The position numbers and the translations under genes were made by a program. The notes under the pieces are model-generated. The model had not been told where the DNA came from, searched no databases, and saw only the letters and a program-made list of their open reading frames with translations. Source: Dillenia suffruticosa (lineage: Eukaryota; Streptophyta; Magnoliopsida; Dilleniales; Dilleniaceae). Taken from it: a stretch of DNA of 64,000 nt. The stretch lies in the NCBI GenBank assembly GCA_033439265.1, contig JAVTVX010000017.1, positions 7,152,001-7,216,000 on the forward strand, given 5' to 3'. Numbering within the stretch: the first letter of the stretch is position 1; every line of letters starts with the position of its first letter. Shown here one piece after another: positions 61,194 to 64,000 of the stretch.

Positions 61194-62847
61194 ATGGACA
61201 CCAGAGGACGACTCGTCGCTGGTTCTCACAACAGGAATGAGTTTGTAGTCATCAATGCTGATGATATGGGAGGAGTAAGTCTTCTCATGCTCTTCAAATC
61301 TTTCTCTTTTATGGGTTTTCGTGCTTCTTAATGTTTTCCCTGAATACTGAGGATATTACATACCCGTTTCCTCATTTTCTGTTTTCCTCATTTCGAGTTT
61401 GTTCCGAAATACATGGCATTGCCTTTGAATGTTGAACGTGCATTCGGGTTTTATCTAATTTCTTGCTGTTTGGGTTCTGGCGTAGTGTCTTTTTGGTTCT
61501 AAAAAGAGGTACTTGTTCCGTAGTTAACAGTTTTGGGGGAGTTATCTTTGTTTCTTGCGATGAATTTGGAACTGTTTTTACTTCTTATTGATTTGCTAGC
61601 TCTGATATTATGTAATCTAGCTTTTTTTCTGCCTAGATTTTGCTTTTTCTTCTGGCAATTACTTTTGTCTCCTCAAATGCATTCGTCGTTTAGGCTGTGA
61701 TGTTAAGTTCCATGGCTTCCCCATGAGCTGTATCCAATTTGTTTACTAAAACTATATAGTAGCTTTACTGCTGGATTTTTCTCTTATTACATGTTTTATT
61801 TAGGACTTTATGTGGAATAAAAGGTTTATAATGTTGATTGATGCTTGACCAGGTTCCGTCTGTGAAAGAATTAAGTGGGCAGATTTGTCAGATTTGTGGG
61901 GATGAAATAGAAATTGCTGAAACTGGCGAGCCTTTTGTTGCTTGCAATGAATGTGCTTTCCCTGTGTGCAGACCTTGCTACGAATATGAAAGAAGAGAAG
62001 GCAATCAGGCTTGTCCTCAGTGCAAAACCAGATACAAACGCGTCAAAGGTCAGCTCTTATAACTTTTTACTTGTTGATTTGTGTTTTCCTTGTAAGTTTG
62101 TTAAGTGTTGAGCTAACTGTTGATTTTCAGTCCAGGCAGCCCCAGAGTTGAAGGTGATGACGAGGAGGATGATATTGATGATTTAGAAAACGAGTTTGAA
62201 TATGACAGGAGAGACCCTCATCACATTGCAGAGGCTATGCTTTCTGCACGCCTTAATGTTGGTCATAGTTACCATGCCAATGCTTCAGGGATCGCCACGC
62301 CATCAGACTTTGATTCTGCTGCCTTTTCTCCTAATGTTCCTCTCCTAACTTACGGCCTAGAGGTAAAATGGATTAATTTCTCTTGTATCATCCCCTATAT
62401 TATGCTTTTAGACCGGTTAATCTTATGTTTATGATAATTGTTTCTGATTGAAGGATGCTCGGATTTCTGCTGATAAGCATGCTCTTATCATTCCACCACT
62501 TTGTGGAAAACGGGTGCATCCCATGCCATTTCCTGACTCTTCCGTGTCATGTACGTGTTTTTATTCGGTCTATGATCTTTTCGCTGAGCTATTGTTTGTG
62601 TTCTGTGGATGTGCAGCTGTAATGTTTCTTGCTCAATTTGTCTTATTGTTGAAATAACAGTGCCTCCAAGACCAATGGATCCAAATAAAGATTTGGCAGT
62701 TTATGGGTATGGAAGTGTGGCATGGAAGGAAAGAATGGAAGAGTGGAAGAAAAGGCAGAATGAAAGACTGGAGGTGATTAAGCACCAAGGAGATGGTGGT
62801 AATGGGAACTATGATGGCAATGAATTGGATGATCCAGATTTGCCCAA
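61194..62847 (+). CDS. CESA6: Cellulose synthase catalytic subunit, CesA6 type, 5' exons only
   Basis: Plasma-membrane processive glycosyltransferase using UDP-glucose to make cellulose in primary-wall rosette complexes. Exons in the window: 61194-61274, 61853-62048, 62136-62362, 62454-62550, 62661-62847, giving 262 residues plus two bases. It starts [20 protein letters not shown]. The N-terminal RING-like zinc finger has eight cysteines at 39, 42, 58, 61, 66, 69, 81 and 84 (CX2C...CX2C pattern intact). Then come [20 protein letters not shown] (acidic variable region), [20 protein letters not shown] and [20 protein letters not shown]. The membrane segments and catalytic D, D, D, QxxRW motifs should lie to the right of the window. 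The N terminus [18 protein letters not shown] favours the CesA6/2/5/9 clade. Exon 3 uses the downstream of two nearby AGs. Confidence 0.95.
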
Positions 62848-63870
62848 GTAAGTGGATTATTCCTTAAGAACTTAAGTTACTTGTTTGACTTATTTTAGTA
62901 AATTTATCTTTTAACTGTAGGATCTAATTTATAACTAGTTATTACCCTATGAGCCTTGTCAGACTGAATGTTAGTTTAATGACTTATTTTGATATGTTCC
63001 ATAGTCCAAAACTATTGCCTGGTTTTAAATAGGGATTTATGTTTAATATGCTTACAAATGCTTAAGTTTAGCAGTGGATGGCAGCTGTGAGAATAACTAC
63101 TTTCCTCCAAATCTTTGTAAAAAGAAAGTGGGAGATAAGTCCTGCAAAAATAAAAAAATTGGAATATCTAGTTTGCAATAATTGACTATGATTTAAAGGG
63201 TGGTAGTCTGTACTTGGAATATTCTCCCATTACCTGAAGCCTTTTATTATTTATTTTTTAAATCCAAATCCCTCATCCTTTGACTTTCAAGAAAGTTCTT
63301 TGTGCAATTAATATCTGATGAAGCTGAATAACCCAGTAACAAAGCAAACCTAGAGAGAATTCGCATCAACATAATGTACTAATTACTTGTACTTATAATT
63401 TAGCTATGTTTTCCGGGAATAGTTTAAGAGAGTTGTGGAAAGTGAAAACACTTCTGCTGCGTACATGGCCAAAGAAATTTGTTGATAACTGGAATCAACA
63501 AGCAGACACTTCTTCTACCATTATTTCAGTTGATTTTGACTGGTATAAGAATCAATTTACTGTCTTGTCCTTTATTGGACTTACTTACTGCCTGAAACTT
63601 TCAATTTATTACAAGCCTTCATTACCCTTTGTAATTTGGAACGAGTATTTTTGAATTTTGAAATAGCTCTCTTTGATTTGGAAAGAGCATTATGGGTTGT
63701 CGGCCAGTTTTGGAAATCAGGAGCTTAGTGAAGTTTTTAGATGCTGAGCTGAATCTCAAGAAAGAAATAATAAATAGAAGGATGTTGAAGTTAGCTCTGG
63801 AAGTGCCCAACACAACATACCCTAACGCCTAATGTTTGCAGTACACAAGTCCTTTTGACCGCTGAGCTCA

Positions 63871-63911
<41 letters not shown>

Positions 63912-64000
63912 CCATTATGTAGAATTAATGTATATTTTTCTGTGGATGAAAGTAGAAAATAAATAACCATTTGAATCTATTACATTGAGCCATAATCCAC
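62848..64000 (+). other. CesA intron 5, continuing beyond the window
   Basis: The expected next exon (beginning near MDEGRQPL in the family) is not present, so this intron exceeds 1.15 kb. An open frame at 63406-63654 has no recognisable family. A (TA)n microsatellite occurs at 63873-63909. Confidence 0.7.
63873..63909. repeat. (TA)n microsatellite in CesA intron
   Basis: About 18 TA units. Confidence 0.95.

Overview
The window is nuclear DNA from a flowering plant, most likely a woody eudicot; the species cannot be read from the sequence. The support is AT-rich spacers, many short GT-AG introns, long CT/GA and TA microsatellites, plant-only gene families (CesA, ASR, UPF0496, group A bZIP, plastid thioredoxin y) and plant-type RTE LINE and tRNA-derived SINE relics. 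There is no operon structure, CRISPR array, rRNA gene or credible intact tRNA gene. All gene models were assembled by eye from splice signals, reading phase and family similarity.

Layout: 0.6-1.6 kb, decayed RTE-type LINE; 2.5-3.4 kb (-), GBF4-like bZIP lacking its last exon in this window; 5.8-7.9 kb (+), a promoter-like or LTR-like stretch followed by a frameshifted UPF0496 gene; 11.0-22.2 kb (+), a complete 14-exon sterol glucosyltransferase of UGT80B type; 22.6-23.9 kb (-), a citrate-binding-protein-like secreted protein and a broken tandem copy; 26.3-29.1 kb (+), a sphingomyelin-synthase-like membrane protein; 30.0-32.8 kb (+), chloroplast thioredoxin y; 33.3-34.6 kb (+), an SDG41-like SET-domain pseudogene; 36.0-40.1 kb (-), the complex I subunit NDUFS5 with a 3.8 kb intron; 42.8-44.3 kb (-), an ASR protein enlarged by a 20-residue tandem repeat; 44.4-61 kb, a gene-poor repeat-bearing spacer; 61.2 kb to the right edge (+), the first five exons of a CesA6-type cellulose synthase.

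The genes are independent eukaryotic transcription units and do not form a shared pathway. Two themes recur loosely: membrane lipids (UGT80B makes steryl glucosides, the SMS-like protein belongs to the sphingolipid head-group transferases) and stress or abscisic acid (GBF4-like bZIP, ASR). This is proximity only, with no evidence of co-regulation.

The most informative unusual features are the expanded ASR repeat, a GC-AG intron with a tandem CAGCAG acceptor in UGT80B, two SINE copies with perfect 12-bp target-site duplications, three broken gene copies (UPF0496, citrate-binding-like, SDG41-like), and a promoter-like block at 52.4-53.0 kb with no recognisable gene. I found no convincing wholly new biological system.
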